From assembly GCF_027943255.1 (NCBI RefSeq), contig NC_072893.1:125859784-125923783 (forward strand): a stretch of DNA of 64,000 bases, in the 5' to 3' direction. Position 1 is the first letter of the stretch, and each line of letters starts with the position of its first letter. The notes beneath the pieces were generated by a model, which worked only from the letters and a program-made list of their open reading frames with translations, searched no databases and was not told the origin of the DNA. The position numbers and the translations under genes were made by a program. The DNA comes from Anastrepha obliqua. Taxonomy: Eukaryota; Arthropoda; Insecta; Diptera; Tephritidae. Below, piece by piece: positions 55,701 through 64,000 of this stretch.

Positions 55701-58700
55701 GTACTTTTTTAGGGTAGCTCTTCTTCAGCTTAGTTGAGTCATGCGGCTGATATGATATGTGGTTTGTTTAACACTGGAAGGACGAAAATAGTCAAACGAA
55801 GGCAGTCCCATTTTTGATAGAAAATTACATAGAACGTCAACAGTATTTTTAATGCTTAACTGTTTTTTTACTGAATGCTAAATTCGTGCATTACATTCGT
55901 TAACAAATTTTAAATTTTGTTTTAGTGTATTTTCACAACCAATACTAAAAATTGAAATAGTTAGAAAATCCTGACAACTTAATAATTTCTCTATATGGGC
56001 ATTTCCAACAGAAGATTCACCCCAGACAGAATATTGAGAGTTCGTAAAATTACATTCTTTTTGTATGTTTTCACAGGAAAGCAATCAAGTTTAATGTTTG
56101 TATTCATAACCCACTTTTAGTTATTCGAAATACTGTTTTTATTTACATTTAGTTTTGTTTATTATATTTAATACTACACACTACTTTATTCAGACTACAT
56201 ATTTCTGTTTAGTTTTTCGTTATTATGTCAAAATAAATACTTCGAATACTTCTTTTGATCCAAAACATTTTTACTAAGCTCTTTTATTTGTAATTTCATA
56301 ACACGAACCACAAAAGACAACTTAAATATAATGATGAAATAAATGTCACGTGCGACAGTGATTAAAATTCAATTAAAAAGAAAGTATAAATAGTTTTTGA
56401 GTAAAATCAAAAAAATTTCTAAGAGAAATCAATGCACAACACTTAAAAAAATAGTCACACTAAGATATTACCTTAGGTTTGCTGATCGGGGTTTGAATTG
56501 TAAGCCGCGAAATCGTCTTATGTTTGTGTCCCGTTCGAATACCTTGGGTTTTTGTATTATAACAATTGAGAAAATGAGAAATATTCCAAAATTAACTTTA
56601 ACACCAGTTATAGAACTGCTTAAAAGTTGAGCTTATTTTCAAAATAAAAAAAGTGTTAGATGACGTTTTTATTCACCTTGAATGTGTACGCAGGTCGCGT
56701 GGGACATGGTTGAAATGCCCACATATGTTACATAAATGTCTTTATTTTATACAAAACACAGGAAAATCAAGTAAAGCAAGGAAAAGCAATTTAAGGCCGC
56801 CCCGAATAGTATTAATTTTACAGAATTAACTCTTTTAACAGGTGGCAACCTCATTCAAAGTAAATAGTTTTCACGCATCTTTCATTTGACACCAATACAC
56901 TAGTATTTCTGTTAAAATATTTATTAACTTGAATTAACCCGTTCAAACAGGTGGCAACTATCTGCTAAAATATTTTCTGAAATAAGCTTTCTTAAATTTC
57001 TAATTCTTAATTTCACATGTGACCGCCTAGCCGATTGAGTGTGTGCGTGACTACCATTCGGAATTCAAACAGAACGTTGGTTCGAATCTCGGTGAAAACC
57101 CAAAATTAAGAAAAAGTTTTTCTAATAGCGGTCGCCCTTTGGCAGGCAATAGCAAGCCTCTGAGTGTATTTTTGTCATGAAAAAGCACCTAAAACAAAAT
57201 ATCTGCCGTTCGGAATCGGCTTGAAACTGTAGGTAGAACAACATCAAGACGCACGGCACAAATAGGAGAATGAGCTCGGCCAACAAGGGTGTACGCAGCA
57301 ATTATATATACATATACATATAATTTCATACCCATATTTGATTTTTTTATTACTAATTTTTTAATTTCTTATACTTAAGTTTTCAAACAGGTGCAACCCT
57401 ATTCCAAGATATTTGAAAAAATTCAAATTCGCATATCTCTTTTCTCTGACGCTCATATTCTTAAATTTCATTTACTTTTTATTTTATGGTACTTCAACTT
57501 AATATTTCAAATAGGTGGCAACCCCATTCAAAAATACTATAAATTCACTCGTATTCTTATATTTTATTTATTTCATGTATTTTACCTGAACTAAGTTTTT
57601 AAAACATTTGGCAACCACATTCAAAAATATGAATTCTCATACCTTTTTTCCCTGATATTATTACAATATTTCTTATATTTCACTTATTTTTATATATTTT
57701 ACTTGAACTTAATTTTCCAAACAGTTGGCAACCACATTCAAAAATATATTTAAAAATAGGAGTTCTCATTCTTATATTTCATTAATTTTTGTTTTTATAT
57801 TTCATTTATTTTACTTGAACTTAAATTTAAAATATTTTCGAAATTAAGCTCTTTTAAAACTACTTTTCCTTTTACTTCTGTGTTGTAATATTTCATTGAG
57901 CTTATTAATTTATTTTAATTAAACTTTTTTATCCCAATACCCAAAAAAAGTAGCAAATTCTTCAACTCAGGTCGTAAGCTATCTGTGTGCAAAACTTCTT
58001 GTAGATTCGTTCAGTAGTTTTTGTTTGAGGCACATAAATAAAACGTTAGTCTGTAATCTGTAGTCTATGTAATTCAAAATTTCGGTATTTCTAGTGTTAA
58101 TGAGTACAATACACACATAAATAATGAGAATGATAATTGCATACCAGTTTAGGGTTCGTTTCATGAAATCCAACTATGCAGCGTATTGCGTGAACGTTGC
58201 TTCGTGTATTTTCAATGGCATTAGTAACATAATATGTCACATTCCGCTGCATATAAAGCATAAACAGTTTTGCACGATATGCACTAATTCCATTAAGTCT
58301 TCCTGATTTTTTATTTTTGCTTTTTAAAGCTATACTATTCTATTCTATTTCTAGTTATTCTAATCTATTTTGGTATTTATTTTTGGCGTAACAGTTTGCT
58401 CTGTTTTTTTTAATTAGTCACAACTATCGCTTGGTGGTCGCCATGAACTTGGCGCATTGCTGTGTAGATAAGAAAAGCACACAATTGGCATAGCAAGTTT
58501 GTTGTTGTTTTTATTTTTTTATTTTCGGGTTCAGTATACTGTATGTATGCATATCAACTTCTTACATACTCGCGTGCATAATTTGTATGCACCACTAGCC
58601 GTATACGCAACCTTGTGAGGTGTGGTAGGCAGTAATGGTCATGGTTGGGGAAATACAATTGAAAATCGATATAAGATTTTGTAATTTTGTGGGAATTAGG

Positions 58701-61700
58701 TGTGCAAACATGTTTGTCTATTTTATACCAGATGCATTTCAAATAAACAATTTCTTTACTATTTTTTACAGCGGTGGCGGATTTCTGGTGAACACTAATG
58801 TATAAGTACATTTGGAACTTCGTGATGAACTACGAGGGTTCAAACCATATTTAAACATATTTTCGTGCATTCTTGCACATTTTAATTATGAAATAAGAGA
58901 AAGTGAAAATATTTAATACTTCAATGTAGCCATGGATAGCTTTATGGTGAAGGAAGACATGAGGATTTGCATATTCTCATTATAAAATATTCGCTATTGA
59001 CATTCCAAACAAAATCAAGTGCATAAGCGTGCACCAGTTAAGAGTTTAGAGGGCATTAAATAATCTTCCAAGTTGATGAAATCTGCGGCACGTTTGTCCT
59101 ACCCTGAAAGAGTGATTTTTTTATGTAACTATATTACTTTGGTTGAAAAAAAATAGATATCTTAATCAATTATTAGGTTAGAAATTTAATTTAACGCTTA
59201 CCACGTTGAAAACTATTCTATTTTTTAATTAAAAACTTCTCAACTTATTTTAATAAAATAAAATTAATTATAATAAAAAATCAAACCTTCCTTTTCCCAT
59301 AGATTACGTGCCGGTTGGAGCAGCTCGAAAAGTAACGAGCCCTTGCGGCCTGATGAACAGGCTGCCATCATCTCGGTCATCCGCCGCAATGAGGAGATAG
59401 AGATTGCTGAGCGTCAGCGCGTCGGACGTCTGGTGGATCGTGTGGAGAAGATAAAACAGCGCGCCGTGGAACGCGGTCCGAATTGTTGCCGACTATGTGG
59501 CGACACTTTCGGACTGCTGCGTTCGACGCGCATCATTTGCGAGGATTGCAAGAAGTTTGTGTGTACCAAGTGTAGCGTGGACATTAATATACGCTACCAC
59601 ACCACTGATCGTACGCGCGAAATTTGGTTGTGTCGCATCTGCTCGGAAACGCGTGAAATGTGGAAGAAATCGGGTGCGTGGTTTTTCAAAGGGCTTCCAA
59701 ACTATGACGCACCCAGCAGCACTAGTTCAACGCCCACACGCCAAACAGCGACTGGCGGCGCTATGTCTGATGTGCTACTGCCACCGCGTGGCGCACAAAG
59801 TTGTAACAATACACCCACGCGCAATGTGCGCGTAAAGAAGCTCACAATACACGTTGACGACAGCAGTAGTTCGGAAGAAGACGCCAACTGCGGCGGCGGT
59901 GGTGGTGGTGATGTTGTGGACGGCGCCATAAGCACTGTATGCGCTGCAGCGTCATCGGCAGCAGCAAGCGTACCCAATAGAAATGCTGTGAATACTGATG
60001 TGTCACCGCCGGCAACACGCATGCAGCGTGAGGATAGCTTTCGACTGCGCACTTTCGGTTCTATACGCAGCTTTATTGATAGCGGCGAGCGCAAACTTTC
60101 TAATTCCTTCTTTGCCAATCGTCAAGCGGCCAGATCAGAGTACAGTCAGCCGGAATATGATAGTATATCAACTGCATCGACTGTCACTTCGGTGAACAAT
60201 AGACGTGAAAGCAACAGTAATTACACACGCCGCAGTTCAGTCTCATCGTCATGGTCGATTAGTGAAGAGAGCTCGTCGGGCAACTCGGCTGCCACGAGCA
60301 GTCAAGTGCACAGTCACAATCAGGTGAATTTACACTGCCGCGAGTTGCTTGGCTGGCTAGAGGTAGCAGTTAACTATCGTGAGAGCGTACACAGTTTGGA
60401 CTGTATAATGGTAAGGGCGCGCGACTTGCCCGCCATGGATGCGGCTGGTTTGACGGATCCCTTTTGCAAGTTGAACATTGTGACGCCAGAGGGTACGACC
60501 AAATACACACGTTGGCTACGCACGAAAACAGTGCATAAGACGCGCAATCCGGAATTCAATGAGACGTTGCAATTTGTAGGTGTCGAACCGGAAGAGTTGG
60601 TTAATTCGTCGCTGTACGTAGCGATCTTTGATGACGATAAGTATGGCTTTGATTACTTGGGAGGGGCTAAAATTGCGCTATCGGCGGTGAGTTTTCAATA
60701 AAAATACGGCTGATAGAAAATAAAAGACTCTAAATAATGTTTTTTATATGTAAATATGTACACCAATTTTTATGTGTTACAGGTGCACAATACCAATCAG
60801 TATCGAATTTCTGTGCCGCTGGGCGGTGAAGATCAATATAGCAATGAGGCTGAAATGTCACAGGAATGGCCACATGGAAAAATTTTGATTTCACTCTGCT
60901 ATAATACTAAGCGACGGGCGTTGGTAGTAAACGTGAAGCAGTGCATCAATTTGATACCAATGGACAACAACGGCAGCTCGGATCCATTTGTTAAGCTGTA
61001 AGTGTTAGTCGCTGTGAAATAGCGTCAGAATCCAGAGTAAATACTTTGAACGCCTCATTCAATATAAGAGGCGAATAGAATACAGATATTCTATCATTCT
61101 TGGATTCTACAATTATGAAAATTTAGTTGTAGAAAGAAAATGGAAAAAAGATAGAAATACTGTCATTTTGACATTCAGCCACCAATCAGCTGATGAAGCA
61201 ACACTTCTACAGTACAATATACGAAGGACTCAGAAAGTCCTTTGGACTCCTCGCCATCTAAACTCGTAGCTGTGTTTACCGGTCATTGGACGATCGGCAG
61301 ACATGCGGAAAAGCTAGGGTTACCATTTAACCCCCATTGCAGAAGCTGTGGAGACCTCTCAGAGAAGGAGACTGTTGAACACTTTCTCTGTAAATATCCG
61401 GGTTTGGCCGCTAGACGACTAAGGTCACTGGTCGCTCCTTTCTTCCACAGCCTAGGGCAGTGCGTCAACCTAAATCCTATCAATCTTCTCCATTATATCA
61501 ACAGCTCTGGCTGGCTGTAGATATCTGCATGTTGGAGGTCTCATAATGCTATCAAAACGGCCCTTCAGTACTACTTGAGGGGTGCCAGGCTGGCACTTCA
61601 ACCATTTCACCTACCTACCTAGCACCTCTTTTTATAGATTCGTCTTGGCTTGATTTTTTCTATGACATCAACTTTATTTAAAATATTTATAAACATTTAA

Positions 61701-63701
61701 TTTATTGCAAGTCTACTGCACTACTTATAAATTTTCCCCACTATCTTTTTGCAAGATTAGCAACAATAGAATTTGATTATTTGAATAGTTCACACTTGTC
61801 AGTTCGAGGCATGTTTCATGAAGTACTTTCCGGTAATAATTTTAGAGAGTTCGTCAAATTGCTGAAGTATTAGTTGAAATGATTTAATAATTAATATTTT
61901 AACAGTTTGAGCTACAGAAAAAAACTTAGTTTGGAAAATAAAGCTAAAATTTAATTGAGTTGTTTTTTCACGATGATGAGAATGATTAATTGCTATATAG
62001 GCGACCACTGGGTGCATAGTGCCAGAACAAATTTCCTGCCATTGATTTCAGTTTTCAGCCTTTGCCTTAACCTGTGTCCATGTCAGGTTTTTGTCTATAC
62101 GATCAAGGCCATCTGTGTATGTCGCCATGAGCCTCTTTTATGTCGCCATGAGCCTCTTGGACATCCTCTATTCGGTGCCTCCTTTGGACTTCAGACTAAA
62201 GCACCTCTGCTTACTTCGAGAGTATGAACTATCCAGCGTAATTTTCTTTCTAAAATCTCAATATTTATCGGCCTTTGATTGATATTTGAAGTCGAGTTTT
62301 CTGACCACCAGATACGGTAAATTCGTACGTAGGTTCATAAATATAATTCTGTTTTTTTGTTAGCTCGTCGGATACTAGCCAAGTTTCTCAGCCATAGAGT
62401 AGGGCGGATTTAAGGGGTTATATACAGTTAGAAGGCCGAAAAAGCGAAATTTTCCAGAATTTTTTCTGAGAGAACTTTTAAATTCATTGGTCTAAAAATT
62501 AAAAATATTATGCCATCTTTTAACTATATTTTAAAACTTAGTATTAGTAAAAATATTTATTTGGAAAGGAGCTACAGCTGATCTCCGGGAGCTCCTCTCA
62601 AAAAAGACGTTTTGCGGTGTCCACTATACCTCTGAACTGGATCCTCTGAAATCAAAAAACTAAACAGATTTCGTTAAAGCAATGTTAAATTTAATTAATC
62701 GAAGGAATAAGCAAAATAAATTTTTTTGACAAAATGGCGGTTTCTCAAAAAAAAAAAAAATCGACTTTTGACCAAAATTTCGGCCTTAAATTGTTTATAA
62801 AAAAAATATTTATCGGTGAGAAAAAATCTTCGATTAATTACTAAAAAATATATTTAAGAAGCTCGTGTTAAAAGTTGAGAGTAATCGGTTTAGCCGTTTT
62901 CAAGTAATGTTGGTCACCGGCCGTTTAAAGTTTGAAAAACACTTTACATACTTTGAAACCCCTTTTCAAATTTGCGTATAACTTCGAAAATATACACCGG
63001 AACGATATTAAATTTTCTGTGTGTAATCTTAAATACTCGTATATGTACATTAAGGAAAAAAAATCGTTTTTTTTAATTCTAGCTGTATATAACCGCTTAA
63101 AGTTAGAATTGAATTGTAGTTTTTCCATACTTTTTTCTTTATTTTTCATACATTCAAGCATAGAGACATCTGTACATTATTTTAAATTATTATTTTTAGA
63201 TATCTCTTAATTTTGTCACTTTGCCACAAAAAATTTACTTCCAATATTTTTCCACAAATTTGTATTTTATACTCGTATGCTAATGAGTTAATTCTCAGAT
63301 TTCTCCCTTTATTCTATTCGAAATATACGCATTTGATTCGCACTATGCTAATTGCAATTGTACGTTTTATGAATATCGACCACTTCTTTTTTTTCAGACA
63401 ATTAAAACCTGATTTACATAAAAATAAAAAATATAAAACAGGTGTCAAATGGCGCACACTGAATCCGATATATCGTGAAGAGTTCTATTTCGAATCGAGT
63501 CCACATGATTTGAATAAGCAAACATTGATTATTACCGTTTGGGACAAGGACATTGGCAAAAGTAATGACTTTCTGGGCAGCTTGATAATCGGTTACAATA
63601 GCAAGGGTGAGCGCTTACAACAGTGGCTGGATTGCATAAAATTGCCGGATCATTTTCATGAGAAATGGCACTGTCTATCAGGTGAACATCCAACGCATTA
63701 G
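37625..63701 (+). CDS. Rph: Rabphilin (Rab effector with FYVE-type finger and two C2 domains)
   Basis: Four coding exons, 37625-37704, 59303-60686, 60783-60997 and 63398-63701, join in phase to 660 residues. Residues ~10-30 (KFVCPSDRQLALRAKLRAGWS) are the conserved start. The Rab-binding domain follows: a long basic helix, a FYVE-type zinc finger from about residue 87 (CRLCGDTFG ... CEDCKKFVCTKC ... WLCRIC) and SGAWFFKGLP near 150. A Ser/Gly-rich linker (~165-370) leads to C2A (from ~377) and C2B (from ~520). Both keep the calcium-binding Asp pairs, for example AGLTDPFCKL, FDDDKYGFDYLG, GSSDPFVKL and VWDKDIGKSNDFLG. Rabphilin binds Rab3/Rab27-GTP on secretory vesicles and aids docking. Intron 1 is 21.6 kb and full of transposons. 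An in-frame ATG also exists at 37484, but the chosen one starts right before conserved sequence. Confidence 0.95.
38021..38990 (-). mobile_element. Internally deleted DD41D-type mariner with both ends
   Basis: A 970-bp element between TA dinucleotides (38019-38020, 38991-38992). Termini aagggtgattttttaaaagc and, inverted, acgggtgattttttagcc. The minus-strand transposase starts at 38879 (MNRLTNEQRLQIIEFYYKN), stays open to FSDEAHF (first acidic residue, ~38391), then jumps to ISRSGPV and the C-terminal CDITPLDYFLWGY region in another frame (38128-38466). The middle third, with the second acidic residue, is gone. Confidence 0.85.
39026..39959 (+). mobile_element. DD34D-type mariner with ~190-bp terminal inverted repeats
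   Basis: 934 bp between TA duplications (39024-39025, 39960-39961). The left 39026-39215 and right 39772-39959 are nearly identical inverted copies, far longer than usual mariner ends (~30 bp). ATG at 39220 gives MEIQVEQRICLKFC for 66 codons (to 39416). After a deletion the frame resumes with FLHHDNAPAHT (second Asp) and YSPDMAPCDFFLFP (third Asp). It carries an extra stop after APAHT and runs straight into the right repeat after EVIKEN. Dead, but the ends are well kept. Confidence 0.85.
40085..40480. repeat. Weak repeat of a TTACGAA-(N)-TCGAA-type motif
   Basis: Variants of ttcattacgaa / ttacgaaattgaa / cattacgaactcgaa recur at about 40087, 40133, 40170, 40192, 40322, 40402 and 40470 with irregular spacing. 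Could be an eroded tandem array. No coding potential. Confidence 0.35.
40548..41075 (+). mobile_element. Eroded DD41D-type mariner, internally deleted
   Basis: Begins near gacagctgagaatgg. ATG at 40637 gives a short N-terminus (PEQRFQMVE), then poly-A/AAAT sequence. It resumes with gctgccgttacggtgaatg (the VTVNGERY-type region), a remnant of the QQDATCH-type motif and the C-terminal SRGGHMP-type end. The copy at 54165-54620 has the same layout and the same join. Confidence 0.7.
41076..43980. other. Rph intron 1, segment without recognised features
   Basis: AT-rich intron sequence; small CT- and GT-rich stretches (42627-42650). Nothing else recognised. Confidence 0.5.
43985..44070 (+). repeat. 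Head of a CAA-type short retroposon
   Basis: Diverged copy: gctgctatttccaccatagtcg, then tttttacgttattggagcgacc and ctatctggccaacaactgt. Matches the 5' two thirds of the family at 10783, without the CAA tail. Confidence 0.55.
44071..46740. other. Rph intron 1, segment without recognised features
   Basis: Intronic. A 22-base direct repeat (ttccagtaaatattcc plus catct) occurs at about 44406 and 44454. Otherwise nothing seen. Confidence 0.45.
46745..46870 (+). repeat. Diverged SINE fragment
   Basis: Matches the middle of the tRNA-derived SINE: aatggcaaacctc, tttctgtaatgaaaaagt, tctcataaa and atctgtcattcggag. No head or tail. Confidence 0.6.
46880..47225 (-). mobile_element. C-terminal relic of an R1-like LINE
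   Basis: The minus strand reads HDSSPNCPICTGKKEDVDHV, then MFQCPL (47205-47115), the C..C....ED..H....C knuckle of R1/LOA-type LINEs. A helical tail follows (47065-46870) containing HVKHIHNDLRRAEFRREAF. It is short, and frames change. Confidence 0.6.
47554..47970 (+). pseudogene. Myb/SANT-like DNA-binding protein of the Harbinger-like element
   Basis: Reads KVVSTKQQLERLVALMEENP, then FAKGICTKVQAEKKWQEFTT and LPVRTAAKWIK. An intron (47737-47798) follows, then VWADMKSKAKKMSQSKAEL and a final QGLSTTEESVIGLLQ. The spaced Trp residues (W-x..-W-x..-W) and basic tail fit the Myb/SANT-like partners of Harbinger transposases, which bring the transposase to the element ends. The start codon is uncertain. 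The C-terminus runs into antisense transposase sequence. Confidence 0.72.
47965..48273 (-). pseudogene. Harbinger-like transposase, N-terminal remnant
   Basis: Exon 1 (48155-48273) encodes an acidic start (MSTTELWFDDSSDDERLVER) and the typical RLRDASNPLEM. A 45-base intron joins in phase to NFLTEAFMNLLSS and KSIPNILKLATVLRFCAQGS with YQLS, the N-terminal helical region of Harbinger transposases. After that the sequence becomes the antisense of the Myb-like gene, so no catalytic residue is present. Confidence 0.75.
48960..50254 (-). mobile_element. Nearly full-length DD41D-type mariner
   Basis: 1295 bp between TA dinucleotides (48958-48959, 50255-50256). Both ends share a ~27-base inverted repeat with tgtttttttagaggttagg. 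The longest of the six copies and the best guide to the family. Confidence 0.9.
49059..50144 (-). pseudogene. DD41D-type mariner transposase with two in-frame stops
   Basis: Starts MNRLTPEQRLQIVQIYYENN at 50144 and ends GGHLPEIIFKT at 49059, about 360 codons in a single frame. It has the N-terminal helix-turn-helix region, FSDEAHF (first Asp), WFQQDGATCHT (second Asp) and CDITPLDYFLWGY. Counting from the second Asp, the Asp in PLDYF has 41 residues before it, which fits DD41D. Two stops interrupt it, one after YKIQLV and one after PQKVTV (~49770 and ~49550), both explicable as single-base changes. Silent copy. Confidence 0.88.
50255..51445. other. Rph intron 1, segment without recognised features
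   Basis: AT-rich; short open frames without domains. Nothing recognised. Confidence 0.45.
51450..51545 (+). repeat. Strongly diverged SINE fragment
   Basis: gaaaaagtttttctcctccg, then accatttgtgg, taacatacacattacaa and gagcaattcggcca line up with the SINE's gaaaaagctcctc, ccatttgtgg, gacgcacaccacaa and gagctcggcca. Confidence 0.4.
51546..53335. other. Rph intron 1, segment without recognised features
   Basis: AT-rich, with poly-A and poly-T runs. No gene or clear repeat recognised. Confidence 0.45.
53343..53400 (+). repeat. SINE 3' end with TA microsatellite
   Basis: ggaggagaagcacgaccaaa and gtgcgctccaattatatata match the terminal part of the tRNA-derived SINE. TA repeats follow (53385-53441). 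Confidence 0.5.
54165..54620 (+). mobile_element. Eroded DD41D-type mariner, same deletion layout as 40548-41075
   Basis: Starts near gacagctgagaatggc. The short N-terminus MNRLAPE ends at a stop; aacgcttccaaatggtg, poly-A, then ggcggcagcatcgatcc and gctgccgttacggtgaatgg follow, ending with ttaagttctcaagc. The order of blocks and the deletion join match the copy at 40548. Confidence 0.7.
54621..56829. other. Rph intron 1, segment without recognised features
   Basis: Intron sequence with GTAT/CATA microsatellites (54750-54790, 55440-55545). Nothing else recognised. Confidence 0.45.
56830..57840. repeat. Degenerate ~110-bp tandem array split by a SINE
   Basis: The landmark caaacaggtggcaacc, mostly followed by cattcaaa-atat, recurs at about 56841, 56950, 57390, 57514, 57607 and 57724, spaced roughly 95-125 bases when the SINE (57020-57315) is set aside. 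Between landmarks lie similar blocks (tcttatatttcatttatttt, acttgaacttaa). Confidence 0.65.
57020..57315 (+). mobile_element. tRNA-derived SINE, near full length
   Basis: Head with cctagccgattgagtgtgtg and the B-box ggttcgaatctcgg at 57081. The body matches the copy at 12183 (tctgccgttcgga, gaaactgtaggt, acatcaagacgcac). It ends gggtgtacgcagcaattata, then TA repeats. Confidence 0.82.
57841..59302. other. Rph intron 1, last segment
   Basis: AT-rich intron up to the acceptor at 59301-59302. No gene or repeat recognised. Confidence 0.5.
61200..61625 (+). mobile_element. 3' relic of an I/Jockey-type LINE in Rph intron 3
   Basis: The + strand reads FTGHWTIGRHAEKLGLPF, then CRSCGDLSEKETVEHFLCKY, the RNase H tail and CCHC-like knuckle of I-type LINE ORF2. 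It ends with SSGWL and a stop at 61520. The sequence ends tggcacttcaacc plus CCTACCTA repeats, like the relic at 18340-18810. Confidence 0.75.
61960..62410 (-). mobile_element. C-terminal relic of an RTE-like LINE
   Basis: The minus strand shows ALLYG then ETW (62398-62370), RWIVHTLEVSRGAL, the PNRGCPRGSWR region and LTWTEVKAKAEN with a final PVVAYIA, in broken frames. This order (LLYG..W, RW..H.LR, RGRP...W, W.EVKA.A) is that of RTE/L2-type LINE C-termini. A ~24-base unit (tgtcgccatgagcctctt) is tandemly duplicated at 62118-62160. Confidence 0.6.
62414..63096. mobile_element. TTAA-flanked TIR element, non-coding
   Basis: 683 bp, flanked by TTAA (62410-62413, 63097-63100). Ends ggggttatatacagttagaa and, inverted, gcggttatatacagctagaa. 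The TTAA duplication suggests piggyBac-type integration, though the ends do not start with the CCC usual in that group. No transposase. Confidence 0.72.
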
Positions 63702-64000
63702 ACAAATGGCGGAGTAAAATTGAAAATTAATAGGAACAAGTATGCGCAGACTAAAAAAAATTTAACAAATAATCAAAGATACATAAACAAAGACCTGATA
63801 AAGAATATTATGAATGTGAAAAATATAAATACTTATGCATGTGTGTATGTATGTGGCAGCTTGCCCAGCGCATTTACGTTTACATATGTATGTATGTATG
63901 TATGCAAATTTGAACATGTACTTCTGTATTATGTATGCATGTAATCCACCCACAGAAAACGTTGCCAAAAATTTAAATAAGTATTCTAATTTATTTTGTT
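63702..64000. other. Start of the Rph 3' UTR
   Basis: Non-coding, with TATG microsatellites (63836-63903). The window ends before a clear polyadenylation signal. Confidence 0.5.

Overview
The window reads as nuclear DNA of a higher (schizophoran) fly, most likely a tephritid fruit fly. The spliced genes give proteins close to Drosophila ones, with GT-AG introns, an AT-rich background and a dense load of decayed transposons. The tephritid call is an inference: it rests on mariner-like transposases whose last two acidic residues are spaced as in the DD41D ('rosa'-type) group, and on short CAA-tailed and tRNA-derived repeats of a kind common in those flies.

Six protein-coding genes can be rebuilt exon by exon. 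From left to right they are: aprataxin (Aptx, +, 959-1742); half pint/PUF60 splicing factor (hfp, -, 2379-10354, tail-to-tail with Aptx); V-ATPase subunit G (Vha13, -, 11387-11905); Atg8a (+, 13118-16907, head-to-head with Vha13); VMP1/Tango5 (+, 29921-31500); and rabphilin (Rph, +, 37625-63701, with a 21.6-kb first intron that fills most of the right half). All six reading frames close exactly when the introns given here are removed. Three of the products (Atg8a, VMP1, V-ATPase G) belong to autophagy and endolysosome biology. I see nothing showing that this proximity is functional.

Between and inside the genes lies a transposon graveyard. 18-22 kb holds two LINE relics, a TIR element and a pogo/Tigger-like MITE. 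24.5-28 kb holds a long Jockey-type LINE, minus strand, with a PHD-like finger ahead of its endonuclease and several small deletions. There are six DD41D-type mariner derivatives (15.9, 33.0, 38.0, 40.6, 49.0 and 54.2 kb), at least five of them internally deleted. A DD34D-type mariner at 39.0-40.0 kb has unusually long (~190 bp) terminal repeats, and another mariner relic lies at 33.6-34.3 kb. A PIF/Harbinger-like element at 47.3-48.5 kb keeps only the N-terminal halves of its two convergent genes. A TTAA-flanked element sits at 62.4-63.1 kb, with R1-like, RTE-like and I-like LINE 3' ends nearby. Two short retroposon families are scattered throughout: a ~110-bp element ending in (CAA)n, and a tRNA-derived SINE.

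The most unusual structures are a near-perfect ~175-bp-arm hairpin inside the first Atg8a intron, the long-TIR mariner made by inverted duplication of its own 5' end, the collapsed Harbinger element, and a degenerate ~110-bp tandem array in the Rph intron split by a SINE. I found no wholly new gene system.
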